Shown here piece by piece: positions 52,401 to 59,662 of a DNA stretch of 64,000 nucleotides (positions are counted from its first letter, which is position 1; each line of letters begins with the position of its first letter). The DNA is taken from the NCBI GenBank assembly GCA_036839715.1, contig DAITDU010000001.1, forward strand, positions 62,001 through 126,000, written 5' to 3'. The notes under the pieces are model-generated. The model was given only the letters and a program-made list of their open reading frames with translations. It was not told the DNA's origin and did not search any database. Both the position numbers and the translations under genes were made by a program. The DNA comes from Thermocaproicibacter sp002410755 (GTDB lineage: Bacteria > Bacillota > Clostridia > Oscillospirales > Acutalibacteraceae).

Positions 52401-53005
52401 AGCCAACCACACATAAACTGACCGTCAGTGCAGAAAAGGGCGGTAAGCTCGTGAGCAATTCGGACGGAAACTATGCGGCCGGGACGAAAATCACCTTGGA
52501 GGCTGCTGCGGAAGACGGCTATCAGTTCAAGGGTTGGGTTTGCTCGTCCGGCACTTTGACAGACGCCGGGAAATTGACTGCTTCCTTTACCATGCCGGAT
52601 GCTGATGCAACTGTAACGGCTCAGTTTGAAAAGACTGCTGATCATATTACGGTGACACAACCGAAGGAAGGCGGGACAATTTCAGTAAGCCCATCCAACG
52701 CCAGTACAGGGGATCAGGTAACTGTGGTGGCGTCTCCGGGCAAAGGCTACAAACTGAAAGACATTTTGGTTAATGGTAAAGCAATCAGCGGAAACACCTT
52801 TACCATGCCGGATGACAATGTAACTGTCACGGCAGAATTTGAAGCGATACCGGCCGTGGAAACTGGCAAGACCAAAACATCTGAGAATGCGAAGACCGAA
52901 GACAGCAGTAATCTGCCGCTTTGGATTTCAGTCCTTCTGATTTCTGGAGCAGGTATTGCAGTGCTTGCCGGATACAAGAGAAAGAAAAAAATATGCAGTA
53001 AATAA
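46481..53005 (+). CDS. Giant secreted heparinase II/III-type polysaccharide lyase
   Basis: The 2174-residue protein has a signal peptide (about 1-35, cleavage near ASA-AG), two laminin-G-like domains (about 45-225 and 240-425, each ending DNF), three Ig-like Big domains (about 445-720), a helical barrel with a CxxC pair at 792/795 and another at 821/824, and a heparinase II/III sheet domain (H1504 and H1506 in SSHGHADPLN; H1548 and N1549 in MAHNTVSF). Two InlB-like repeats follow (about 1978-2049 and 2050-2120), then one membrane segment and a KRKKK tail. There is no LPXTG. It should cut uronic-acid polysaccharides outside the cell. The substrate cannot be told from sequence. AAGAGGAGG precedes the ATG. 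Confidence 0.85.
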   Translation: MKKKVKMCRCGRRVLACILSFATLLAVSPLAASAAGTSGPEEDQNHALQINAGQKGNKVDYAWAKLILPEDKQVDGAYTISYDYRNLAAKNGRINYTLWKAEGTAGGLIGPSKIYDFGMNGNDNYTVRYNGVAIYPVADLSVWNHMEYRVNGGAFEFYINGTKITDSSFDPTSSGKLKTLLLGGAYEGTGGIGQFDNFKITKDGKDVYSQDFEQATLDSLEKEGWKFAQAGSGLSSVVQADPVKKPSTEKGSLQISRNNNKPGWARKDNLGIKSNQYSISFDYKNVVAPTAADSSNCFFQVAEFSQDGLMKNLIKNNSEGLQFMLGSKRADLMMNMKKWNHFDIDVDGSKVEISVNGKVCFTGTSSSTDIPTQFGWIGDGDAEGTYWDGSSLYDNFAVKDSGKVIYQQNFDGETIAQLQSEGWYFASADAMAVSGMDASDKDGLSSLTLKAQQNIFTKGITVKAADFLKASAEMSDGTAVTDDKMAVSYTSSNPAIAEVTQADNVPAFHFKTAGSVTITASLTLDGITKTASVPINVIDSAEPLLLIVPENDTVLAVGGTMKLSPSVSLSDMTTHTLSEDEIRESKLTAVSSDPSTVSADGMNLKALKTGKVTITVSGVWSGKTLKQSFTISVVAMQSVHALILSTNLYQGDQVTVAARGVLSDGSETDLTSKASFSAENASVKTEDGKTFLVCNTVGTVKLTATYGGLSDTAEAEIKAVNPVKTRASYYTEERVKNLRTNADTYSWGQNEKSVAVTTAEKWLSEYPTDAALRSVVPSQDIGRTFGVNPDGCLVCGRAVINSDGNYPYTWDTSKEDWKITCPYCGMQFPTNDFAAYYKNGLNEVGDFDAKLAKSRNNELIAKGEKGNLVNLYAVNGLPEETEEKVRKELTEAKTSNGARMYTDNQIEQTIHSIKTDLSWGVDDGMGYNWDGTDTEKYGNPYTFVGYYAHFAIWHGNSSIVYGMIHDFAQAYLYTGAQKYADAAIILLDRVADEYPNMHLSAYPHNGYYGFTNSDGHNTPKSLGRLVGSIWDNTDSKNFLYSYDAIYPAIATMSDSTREFLAKASGNPQEGNSSRLKVHFEDGIIREIEKAFCDGDLSANPGAPQTTLAVAAVIMDHYPETQEWLNLDYAPGDCDYTTPKEKRTGNILGVLDNDVDPDGQGYECSLGYNSGWTNSWIEVADVLDEYQLPKDSAGKEHLLNLPAGTSSDLYLNSRFRKMLLSDCNYLLTNEYIPNIGDTGATAKPDTSILDPDLLLKAYDRLTSLDPTGGAKGDYDVLAQTLYLLNSKSSSNLHTSIMSADPMAAAKKIQAVVNSKGELNLSSQNFASFGLGILRDGVDKTSAAYRGKDLFFPSLKKSYADGASNDNFKGLDQIDPNGKVGASVSYQFDLSGMDFSYQLYLKIHNYPGGWGKWGLTLNGKNLGTVDFGSTERQAGTNLIKIADVSGLQRTGNTLTFTCEGGSGNMKMGVYDLYLLEAGKTMPPLGIKSDTTQRALWMFYGSAGSSHGHADPLNLGYIGYNLDLLPDLGYPNTAGSGNSDAKIMENSNMAHNTVSFSTATDNTYYKHYRNYGYIDHFDGSNKNVQIISANTPGVINGGVSFADLFQRTSALIRIDDQNSYIVDLFRVKGKNSSQEYQYNLHTMEIDKAKTVLSGLSSAKQVAPSNGYQPETMQNVYQYTKNGSSFSVDWNVKDTWNQYKGGDSADTNVHLKVTMLNAGDYSRVMLGEIVPPQNYTKVLSLQNLMVTGKGATTFTTVLEPYEEQSNIASIEPLTVTKDGKTADSQKVRAIKVVLKNGRTDYIVNSLDTDSTYRVADKFDFKGFFGVYSEKDGKAVQTYLLDGSQIGSTQAQASVTGKVTGMTDTLTAENYIDIKSENEVNPTDLVGKYIYVDNSDVFDLNRTASDPSGYDHKKSGRFVYNATYCILGAQKLADGTIRLNIGDTSTVRGVTDDGVTAIKNFNINSAFRIPLNVYKEEQQPTTHKLTVSAEKGGKLVSNSDGNYAAGTKITLEAAAEDGYQFKGWVCSSGTLTDAGKLTASFTMPDADATVTAQFEKTADHITVTQPKEGGTISVSPSNASTGDQVTVVASPGKGYKLKDILVNGKAISGNTFTMPDDNVTVTAEFEAIPAVETGKTKTSENAKTEDSSNLPLWISVLLISGAGIAVLAGYKRKKKICSK

Positions 53006-53024
53006 GGCCCTGTAAAGATAATAA

Positions 53025-53064
53025 GCCTCCCACCGCAGTAATACACTGCGGTGGGAGGCTTTGC
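53025..53064. terminator. Bidirectional 15-bp hairpin between convergent genes
   Basis: GCCTCCCACCGCAGT (53025-53039) is perfectly complementary to 53045-53059 with loop AATAC; TTTGCTTT follows on the plus strand. It ends the lyase gene and may also stop the convergent gene from the right. Confidence 0.85.
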
Positions 53065-53158
53065 TTTATTTCTGTAGAGATACGGTGTCTCCCTTCGCGG
53101 CTTTCAAAAAGTGTACAGGCTAAGGAGAATACACGAATGTGAAACGTTTCTGGCCTTG

Positions 53159-56100
53159 TTATGGTCTGCGAATCCGAGGAATGAAAATAACGGCAAACAT
53201 CCAAAAAATTTCAAAAAGGAGCAGCGCAGTTACGGTAAATTGTGCGAGACCATTACACACCGTAAAAAAGGCTGCAAGTGCAAACCCCAGTGCCACACCG
53301 GCCGTCTGAAGTGCCACCCCGATTGTAACATTTCCATGCTGACGCATACAGGCTGTCAGGATTCGCATCATGGAAGTTGCACGGCCTTTTGTGACGATCA
53401 CCGCAGAAGCACGTTTGGGAGGGCTGTCCCGGAGCGCCTTGTAAATATTGCCGTCATGGTCCGGGAGAACCGAGATAAAGTGGGGGGAAAGCCCAAAGCA
53501 GTCTGCAATCAGGTTCGGCGTAATATTGGGGTCGCGCGTGCGTACCAGCAGGCTGATGCCATTGTATTCAAGGCGGCGCAGTTCCGTTGCACGGCGGCGA
53601 TCGGAGCGGTAACTGACGAGGAACATGGCAACAAGCATTCCCCCGGCAGCAAGATAAACAGGGATTTTCCCTGAGCGGAGATATTTTTCTTCATAGTCAT
53701 GCGAAGGCGGATCAATGCCGTGCTTTTTCAGCAGGCCGCCTGTTCCGACGAGAACCATCCGGTCCCTTACCATACCGGAAATGCCCAGTCCATCCTCATA
53801 GACAGGCCGTTCAATATGGGGGAGAATATCACGCCGGCTTTTCACAATCTGGCTGAACAGGTCGCTGAGCGGCCCGCCTACAGCCTGCGTAAGCGCTGTG
53901 GCATCAAGAATGGCTTCGTCGATGCGCTGCCCGGCAAATGTCTGAATTCCCATAAGGACTACTGTGCCGTGCGGGAAGAGGTCCTGCGCATCCAGCAGGA
54001 TGGCATTCGTTTCACAGAAGCGTTGCACTGCGTCCCAGCCAACCACCATGCCGCCGCATTTTGCTGCAAGTTTGGAAAGGCGCGCAAGCGGCAGATTTAC
54101 ACTCAGCAGGTCTGCAAACGGTACGCAGACACATGCGGCAGCCGTAAATGCCGTCAGGGCAGTCTCAGGGCTTTTTGTCAGGACTGCGGAGGCAATACAT
54201 AGGATTAGGCTTGCAAGGAAGCCGATTGGTGCGAGGGACTGTGAAACATGCTCGCTTGGGTCATCGGCAGAATAGGAATGGCGCAGGAAATGGCAGAGGA
54301 AACCGGCTTTTGTCTGATAGGCAATCTTTGGCTCGCCGGGATTCAGTCCTTTTGTCAAATGAAGGGCAGTGTTAAAATCATTAAATGTCTGTACGGCGTA
54401 TTTCTGCCCCTGAGATGTGAGAAAGCGAAAATTTCTAAAGATACGCTTTGCCATACTCAGTTTGCCGGCCGTATTGAGGAACAGGGCAAAAACAGCAAGG
54501 GAAGAGTATGTAGAGCAGTCTCCAGAAATGCCAAGGAACAAAAAAATGATATCCTGTAGGGCGGCTGCCAGAACGGCAATGGAGACGGCACTGTCCGTGT
54601 TTGCCTGAAAAGTTAACAGCCCATGCAGACCGTTGCCGATTGTTGAACCGCAGAAAGCGGCCGCCGTAATCAGGAAGACAAACTGCACGGTAAGATAAGT
54701 CTGCGGCGTACTATGTAATTCCTGCGGCAAAACCGCAGGATGCTCCCACAGGACACTAAGCGGCAGCATGACAACCGTACAGATGCCTGTGACGATAAGA
54801 CGCAGGAGAAACCGGCGGACCTGGGAAGAAAGGTCATTTTGAATCGATGGTGCGTCGCCGGGCGAATTGTAATCGTCAAGTTCTTCCTCCGGCTCGTCCG
54901 GTATTTCACCGGTATCCGAAATATCTTCATCGCTCCCAAAAAAGCGGAAACGCTTTTTTACTTTCTTCTGGTGTGGTGGGCATTCTGTTGCAGGCAGTTT
55001 CACAACTTTACCCGCATTTTCCGGTTTCACCTCCGCAGGAGATGCTTTCCCTGCTTCCGGGCTTACCCCCTGAGAAGATTTCGCAGTCACGGCATTTTCC
55101 GGCTTGCTTTTTGATTCATCCGGGGCAGGGAAAGGAATTGGCTCAGGTGCGTGGACGGGTGCAACTTCATAACCGGATGCTTCCGCTGCAAGGGTATCCT
55201 CCATGCAGTTGAGGTCGATGACGTGAAGCGGCCGTGAAGAGACACGGTAGTCCGGAACAGGATGCTTTACCGGTTCTTTTTCTGCAGGTGGGGCAGGAGT
55301 CGCATCTTTAGCGCTCGGCGGTGAGACCGGTTCCTTGACAGGAGCTCGTTTTTCCTCAAGGTTCCACTGCCTTTCCCCAGCGGCAGGCGTTTTTGCCGTT
55401 TCCTGCAAAGCGGAAATCTCTCCGGATGCTTGCACTGCCTTTTCTTCCGGTGCGGGATAATTCTCAGAAGAAGCCAAGTCGCGGATTCCCGGCTGCAGGG
55501 GACCGGGTGCCGGAATACCGGCAGGGCCAAGCGGAGGCTCGGCGGGAATGCCAATTTCAGGCTGGGACTGCGGGCCCGGCTGCACTGCCGGAGGAATCGG
55601 CGGCTCCGTTGGGGGCAGATCGGGACGCGGAGGCATGGCAGGAGGGTACGGGTTCAGACTTGTTCCATGAAAGCTGTCCTGCGGGTGCTCTACCGTGGCG
55701 TTTTCCGGCTTTGCTGCCTGTTTTGCCCCGATGTCTCCGGCGGCATCCTCCAGCGGTTCTGATGAATCCTTTGGGACGACCTTTTCCGATGCTTTTGATT
55801 TTGCTTCGGTGGATTTGGAGCTTCCTAAGTCAGCCGGTGGCTTCGGACAAGTTTTTCCTGTCTCCGCAGTTTTAGTCCGCTCCATATTTGCCGGTGTCTC
55901 CGCAGCAGCCTTCTCCGGTTCCTGCTTTTTCTCAGGGCTCTCTTCCTGCTTGGCGGCTTTCTGCTGTGCAAGAAGCTCGGCACGCCTTTTGCGGGCACAT
56001 TCTTCCGCCTTGCGGAGCGTGGTGGTGTCCAGCCGGATTGTTTCCTCGTAATCGTGTCGGTATTCTTCCAGGGATTTAAGTTGCAGGCCATAGTAGATAT

Positions 56101-56377
56101 CGTCTTCGGGGACAAAATCGTCGCTTTTCTTCTTTCTCCCAAAGAAGGAATGCTTCTTCTTTTTGCCTTCCGGTTTCCCACTGCCTGCGTGAGGGATGAT
56201 CCCTGCGTCCATGTCCAGAGCTTCCCGTGCGCTGCGGACAATGTCGTCAGCGGTTGCAACCCCGGGATGCGGCTGTTTCTCCTGTGTCAGCCGTTCCTGT
56301 CGGCCCTTGACTTCTTCTTCCGCCAGAATTTCATCGATAGAATAGCTGTTGCGCGGAACGTCTTTTTCATCTTTCAT
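53159..56377 (-). CDS. P1B-type ATPase-like pseudoenzyme with long N-terminal extension
   Basis: The 1072-residue protein has two parts. Residues 1-520 are Pro/Ala/Glu/Lys-rich and probably disordered. Residues 521-1072 carry eight membrane segments in the 2+2+2+2 layout of P1B heavy-metal ATPases. The segment equal to the CPC helix reads CVCVPFADLL (749-758), and LARLSKLAAKCGGMVVGWDAV fits the link to the P-domain. There, DKTGTLT is replaced by DAQDLFP (D796), TGDN-like by RTRDPN, and no TGE is seen in a short actuator part. It should not hydrolyse ATP normally. The N-domain GISGMVRDRMVLVG pattern is still visible. Start is ATG 56377. Function unknown. Confidence 0.8.
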   Translation of the reverse strand: MKDEKDVPRNSYSIDEILAEEEVKGRQERLTQEKQPHPGVATADDIVRSAREALDMDAGIIPHAGSGKPEGKKKKHSFFGRKKKSDDFVPEDDIYYGLQLKSLEEYRHDYEETIRLDTTTLRKAEECARKRRAELLAQQKAAKQEESPEKKQEPEKAAAETPANMERTKTAETGKTCPKPPADLGSSKSTEAKSKASEKVVPKDSSEPLEDAAGDIGAKQAAKPENATVEHPQDSFHGTSLNPYPPAMPPRPDLPPTEPPIPPAVQPGPQSQPEIGIPAEPPLGPAGIPAPGPLQPGIRDLASSENYPAPEEKAVQASGEISALQETAKTPAAGERQWNLEEKRAPVKEPVSPPSAKDATPAPPAEKEPVKHPVPDYRVSSRPLHVIDLNCMEDTLAAEASGYEVAPVHAPEPIPFPAPDESKSKPENAVTAKSSQGVSPEAGKASPAEVKPENAGKVVKLPATECPPHQKKVKKRFRFFGSDEDISDTGEIPDEPEEELDDYNSPGDAPSIQNDLSSQVRRFLLRLIVTGICTVVMLPLSVLWEHPAVLPQELHSTPQTYLTVQFVFLITAAAFCGSTIGNGLHGLLTFQANTDSAVSIAVLAAALQDIIFLFLGISGDCSTYSSLAVFALFLNTAGKLSMAKRIFRNFRFLTSQGQKYAVQTFNDFNTALHLTKGLNPGEPKIAYQTKAGFLCHFLRHSYSADDPSEHVSQSLAPIGFLASLILCIASAVLTKSPETALTAFTAAACVCVPFADLLSVNLPLARLSKLAAKCGGMVVGWDAVQRFCETNAILLDAQDLFPHGTVVLMGIQTFAGQRIDEAILDATALTQAVGGPLSDLFSQIVKSRRDILPHIERPVYEDGLGISGMVRDRMVLVGTGGLLKKHGIDPPSHDYEEKYLRSGKIPVYLAAGGMLVAMFLVSYRSDRRRATELRRLEYNGISLLVRTRDPNITPNLIADCFGLSPHFISVLPDHDGNIYKALRDSPPKRASAVIVTKGRATSMMRILTACMRQHGNVTIGVALQTAGVALGFALAAFFTVCNGLAQFTVTALLLFEIFWMFAVIFIPRIRRP

Positions 56378-56396
56378 AACTGATCCGCTCCCCTAA

Positions 56397-57179
56397 TCAT
56401 TTTGCTCGAATGTGGTTCCTCTGACGGGCAATTTCATAGCAGATCACACCGCAGGCAACCGATGCATTCAGCGAATTTATCTTTCCCATCATCGGCAGAG
56501 ATATGATGAAATCCGATTTTTCCCGAAGCAGCCGGCTTACACCAAAGCCCTCCGAGCCAATTACAACAGCAGCCGGGCCGGTGTAATCAACGTTGCACCA
56601 GGTTTCGCCGTCCAGATCGGCGGCATAGATCCATACGCCGCGCTTTTTCAACTCGTCCACCGCTGCGGCGAGGTTTGATACGCGGGCGACGGGGATATAC
56701 TCCACTGCACCGGCACTTGATTTTCCAACGGCCCAGGTCAGCCCCACGCTGCGGCGCTTTGGAATAATAACACCATGTGCGCCTGTACACTCTGCTACAC
56801 GGAGGACGGCACCGAGATTATGCGGGTCCTCCAGGCCGTCTGCGATAATGAGGAACGGCGGTTCTTTCCGCTGTGCTGCAAGCGCAAAGATGTCGTCGAT
56901 TGAAGCGTAGTCCTTTGCCGCGGCAACGGCGACAACACCCTGATGAACTGCTCCGACACACAGATGATCCAACTTAACGGGATCAGCATCCTTTACGGGA
57001 ATGCCCAGCTTTTTTGCCTGTGCGGCAATCGCGCCAAGGCTGCCGGAGCGGTCACCGCGGGCAATATAAAGGCTGTCAATCGCCCTGCCGCTGCGGAGAG
57101 CCTCCGTTACGGCATTGCGCCCGGCAATCACGCCTTCCGGTTCTCTTTCGGTTGTTTTGCTTTTCTGTTCATAATCCAT
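56397..57179 (-). CDS. rlmB: 23S rRNA (guanosine-2'-O-)-methyltransferase RlmB
   Basis: The 260-residue SpoU-family (SPOUT) enzyme has an N-terminal L30-like substrate domain (VIAGRNAVTEALRSGR), then the three SPOUT motifs: DGLEDPHNLGAVLRVAE, VVIGSEGFGVSRLL and ISLPMMGKINSLNASVA, the last forming the knot. It methylates G2251-type sites in 23S rRNA in E. coli. ATG 57179 has AAGGAG upstream. The stop is 20 bases before the pseudo-ATPase ATG on the same strand, so the two are probably one operon. Confidence 0.93.
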   Translation of the reverse strand: MDYEQKSKTTEREPEGVIAGRNAVTEALRSGRAIDSLYIARGDRSGSLGAIAAQAKKLGIPVKDADPVKLDHLCVGAVHQGVVAVAAAKDYASIDDIFALAAQRKEPPFLIIADGLEDPHNLGAVLRVAECTGAHGVIIPKRRSVGLTWAVGKSSAGAVEYIPVARVSNLAAAVDELKKRGVWIYAADLDGETWCNVDYTGPAAVVIGSEGFGVSRLLREKSDFIISLPMMGKINSLNASVACGVICYEIARQRNHIRAK

Positions 57180-57221
57180 CTATAAAAACTCCTTATTTTA
57201 TATTTTATTACATTTAAAAAC

Positions 57222-57230
57222 ATTATATCA
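57222..57230 (-). promoter_or_regulatory. Extended -10 promoter of rlmB
   Basis: On the minus strand TGA-TATAAT spans 57230-57222, about 43 bases before the ATG. No clear -35 is seen, as allowed for extended -10 promoters. Confidence 0.6.
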
Positions 57231-57241
57231 CAAAAACCGGT

Positions 57242-57255
57242 TTCCATATATGGAA
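57242..57255. repeat. Perfect 14-base palindrome
   Basis: TTCCATATATGGAA lies just upstream of the rlmB -10 on the minus strand, where an operator could act. A looser copy of the same kind is at 57287-57300. Confidence 0.5.
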
Positions 57256-57535
57256 GGGTACGTTTTTTTCCCAACATGTTTTCCACCATATATTTGGTTC
57301 TAAATATGAATATACATGCTGTTTTTTCCCGCCCGTATGCTGTTTATACGAAGCGTATTTCAACTTTTCCGGCTAAACCGGTGAAATATGCGTGGAAGAG
57401 CTGTGGAAAACTCGGTTGAAAGTGTTGATAAGTCTAGGTGAGACTTGCTTTGAGTATTCCACCCGTAAAATGTATACTGGGGAATACGGGACAGCCGGCG
57501 GGCTTTTTTCACTACGCTCCGTATTTGTCAAGTGG

Positions 57536-57564
57536 TTGTACGCAAAAAAAAATTATGGTATTAT
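57536..57564 (+). promoter_or_regulatory. Promoter of the OGG1-like glycosylase gene
   Basis: TTGTAC (57536-57541), 17 bases including a nine-A run, and TATTAT (57559-57564). Confidence 0.55.
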
Positions 57565-57608
57565 AACGGAAGAATGGTGGATTGCCACCGGAAAGGAGGG
57601 GAATTTTC

Positions 57609-58409
57609 ATGAAAACTGGAGTCCTCGGGCAGATCCTTAACTGCGGCCAGTGTTTCCGCTGGCATTATCTCCCGGACGGCTCGTGGGAAGGTGTGGTGCG
57701 CGGTCGTTTCCTCCGGCTGACGGGAAAAAACCTCCTTTCCATTCTGACGGACAGCTTTTGGACAACATATTTTGACTTTTCGACAGATTATGCGTCGATT
57801 CGCGCTTCACTCACGCCGCTTGACCCGATCCTTGCGGAAGCAGCGGCTTATGCGCCGGAAATCCGCATCCTCCGGCAGGAACCATGGGAAGCACTGTGCT
57901 CGTTTATCCTTTCCCAATGCAATAACATCAAGCGCATCCGCGGCATGGTGGAGCGCCTCTGTACCGCTTACGGGGAACCGGTAAAAGGTACGGCAATGCA
58001 CGCTTTTCCGGCTCCGGATGCCCTTGCCCGTGCCGGGGAAAATGACCTGCGTGCGCTCGGCTGCGGTTTCCGCGCGCCTTATGTGCTGGATGCTGCACAT
58101 AAGGTCGCTTCCGGGAGCCTTGACCTTGGCGCCGTTGCATGTCTGCCGCTCCCTGAAGCGCAGGAGCGCCTTGTCAAAATAGAGGGTGTCGGCCCAAAAG
58201 TAGCCTCCTGTACGCTCCTTTACGGGATGCACCGGCTTGATGCGTTTCCCATGGATGTCTGGATGAAGCGCGTGATGGGCACGCTGTTCCCCGGACGCAG
58301 CCCGGAATGGTTTGGCCCTTATGCCGGCGTTGCGCAGCAGTATCTTTTCCACTACAGCCGCCATCATCCGGAACTGTTCCGGGAAAAGGTGCAAAATGGA
58401 AGGAAATAA
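57609..58409 (+). CDS. OGG1-type 8-oxoguanine DNA glycosylase
   Basis: The 266-residue protein matches OGG1 more than MutM: an N-terminal QCFRW segment, SFILSQCNNIKRIRGMVERLC, and a helix-hairpin-helix-GPD module with catalytic K197 in GVGPKVAS and D216 in FPMDVW, spaced 19 residues apart exactly as in human OGG1 (K249 and D268). It should excise 8-oxoguanine and nick by beta-elimination. ATG 57609 follows AAAGGAGGGG. The gene stands alone with its own promoter. Confidence 0.9.
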   Translation: MKTGVLGQILNCGQCFRWHYLPDGSWEGVVRGRFLRLTGKNLLSILTDSFWTTYFDFSTDYASIRASLTPLDPILAEAAAYAPEIRILRQEPWEALCSFILSQCNNIKRIRGMVERLCTAYGEPVKGTAMHAFPAPDALARAGENDLRALGCGFRAPYVLDAAHKVASGSLDLGAVACLPLPEAQERLVKIEGVGPKVASCTLLYGMHRLDAFPMDVWMKRVMGTLFPGRSPEWFGPYAGVAQQYLFHYSRHHPELFREKVQNGRK

Positions 58410-58453
58410 ACGATATTTTGGGGGCATCTATTCCTTTTTTGCAGCTAAAGGGG

Positions 58454-58459
58454 TATAAT
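58454..58459 (+). promoter_or_regulatory. -10 element of fba
   Basis: TATAAT at 58454-58459, 41 bases before the fba ATG. The hexamer at the -35 distance (TTCCTT) is a poor match. Confidence 0.5.
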
Positions 58460-58499
58460 AACTAACGAAATAAAAATACGAACTGAGGAGTGACAGCCA

Positions 58500-59444
58500 A
58501 TGTCGTTAGTCAATAGTAGGGAAATATTCAAAAAAGCTTATGCCGGCGGATACGCCATCGGTGCATTCAATGTAAATAATATGGAAATTGTCCAGGGTAT
58601 TACCGAGGCAGCTGCCGAGCTGAAAGCGCCGGTCATTCTGCAGGCTTCCGCAGGTGCACGCAAATATGCAACGCACACATACCTTGTCAAGCTCGTTGAG
58701 GCAGCGGTTATTGAGCACCCGGAAATCCCGATTGTGCTCCACCTTGACCATGGCCCCTCCTATGAGGTCTGCAGGGATTGTGTTGACGGCGGCTTCACTT
58801 CCGTGATGTTCGACGGTTCCTCGAAACCTTATGAGGAAAATATTGCAGAGACGAAAAAAGTTGTTGAGTACGCCCATGCGCGCAATGTCACTGTCGAGGC
58901 AGAACTTGGCCGCCTTGCAGGCATTGAGGACGCTGTGAATGTTGACAACGATAAGGCACAGTTCACAGACCCGGATCAGGTTCAGGACTTTGTCAGCCGC
59001 ACCGGCGTTGATTCTCTTGCCATTGCCATCGGAACCAGCCACGGCGCCTATAAGTTCAAGCCCGGCCAGAAGCCGCAGCTCCGGTTTGACATTCTGAAGG
59101 AAGTCTCCGACCGTCTCCCCGGATTCCCGATTGTGCTGCACGGTGCTTCCTCCGTCCCGCAGGAGTATGTGAAGATGGTCAACCAGTACGGCGGCAAGAT
59201 GCCGGATGCCATTGGCATCCCGGAGGAAATGCTCCGTAAGGCGGCAACCATGGCTGTCTGCAAGATTAATGTGGACTCCGACCTGCGTCTGGCCATGACT
59301 GCCAGCATCCGCAAGCACTTCGCCGAGCATCCGGAACACTTTGATCCGCGCCAGTATCTCGGTGACGGGCGTGCCGCAATCAAAGCAGTTGTTGAGCACA
59401 AGATTAACTGTGTTCTCGGCTGTGCCGGTAAGGCTGACGACTAA
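58500..59444 (+). CDS. fba: Fructose-1,6-bisphosphate aldolase, class II
   Basis: The 314-residue class II aldolase splits fructose-1,6-bisphosphate in glycolysis with zinc. Zinc ligand and active-site segments are seen: HLDHGPSYE near residue 82-90, VEAELGRLAGIED, AIGTSHGAYKF and VLHGASSVP, plus NVDSDLR for phosphate binding. ATG 58500 follows GAGGAGTG. A terminator follows the gene, so it is monocistronic. Confidence 0.97.
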   Translation: MSLVNSREIFKKAYAGGYAIGAFNVNNMEIVQGITEAAAELKAPVILQASAGARKYATHTYLVKLVEAAVIEHPEIPIVLHLDHGPSYEVCRDCVDGGFTSVMFDGSSKPYEENIAETKKVVEYAHARNVTVEAELGRLAGIEDAVNVDNDKAQFTDPDQVQDFVSRTGVDSLAIAIGTSHGAYKFKPGQKPQLRFDILKEVSDRLPGFPIVLHGASSVPQEYVKMVNQYGGKMPDAIGIPEEMLRKAATMAVCKINVDSDLRLAMTASIRKHFAEHPEHFDPRQYLGDGRAAIKAVVEHKINCVLGCAGKADD

Positions 59445-59475
59445 ATCTGCCTATGCTAGGTTAACTGCAAAAATC

Positions 59476-59514
59476 AGCGCTCTGGGCGTATTTACCGCGT
59501 CCGGGGCGCTTTTT
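59476..59514 (+). terminator. Intrinsic terminator of fba
   Basis: AGCGC with TCTGGGCG (59476-59488) pairs with the CGCGTCCGGGGCGCT side (to 59510) using several G-T pairs and is followed by TTTT. Confidence 0.7.
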
Positions 59515-59662
59515 CATATTCCGGGTTTTCCTCCTTTAAAAAAACAAGGAAAGAAACATTGACTGGCTTGCTGCGGAAGATTAAAATAGAACTGTTAGGA
59601 ATGTCTGGAAGCATTTCCCTGCTGCTCCCAATTTTTGAGTCGGAACGGATTGGAAGGATAAC

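Larger units (their letters stand above)
57180..57608. other. 429-base intergenic region between divergent rlmB and the OGG1-like gene
   Basis: This stretch holds the rlmB promoter, a perfect 14-base palindrome TTCCATATATGGAA (57242-57255), a related imperfect one ACCATATATTTGGT (57287-57300), and the promoter of the glycosylase gene near 57536-57564. Two weak DnaA-box-like words (57402-57410 and 57423-57431, each one mismatch from consensus) lie in the middle. I see no convincing protein-coding or structured RNA gene in it. Confidence 0.6.

Noticed and set aside
52905..53005. Sortase LPXTG anchor on the giant lyase
   Set aside because: Only SSNLPLW is present; there is no Thr-Gly after the LP.
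53980..53995. Reading the large minus-strand protein as a working copper or zinc ATPase
   Set aside because: The phosphorylation motif is DAQDLFP instead of DKTGTLT and the TGE and TGDN motifs are missing, so normal catalysis is not supported.
57380..57440. Possible replication origin with DnaA boxes
   Set aside because: Only two words, each with a mismatch, no AT-rich unwinding block beside dnaA or dnaN, and no other origin genes nearby.
57392..57640. Small frame of 82 codons before the OGG1-like gene
   Set aside because: No ribosome site, overlaps the glycosylase promoter and start, no similarity.
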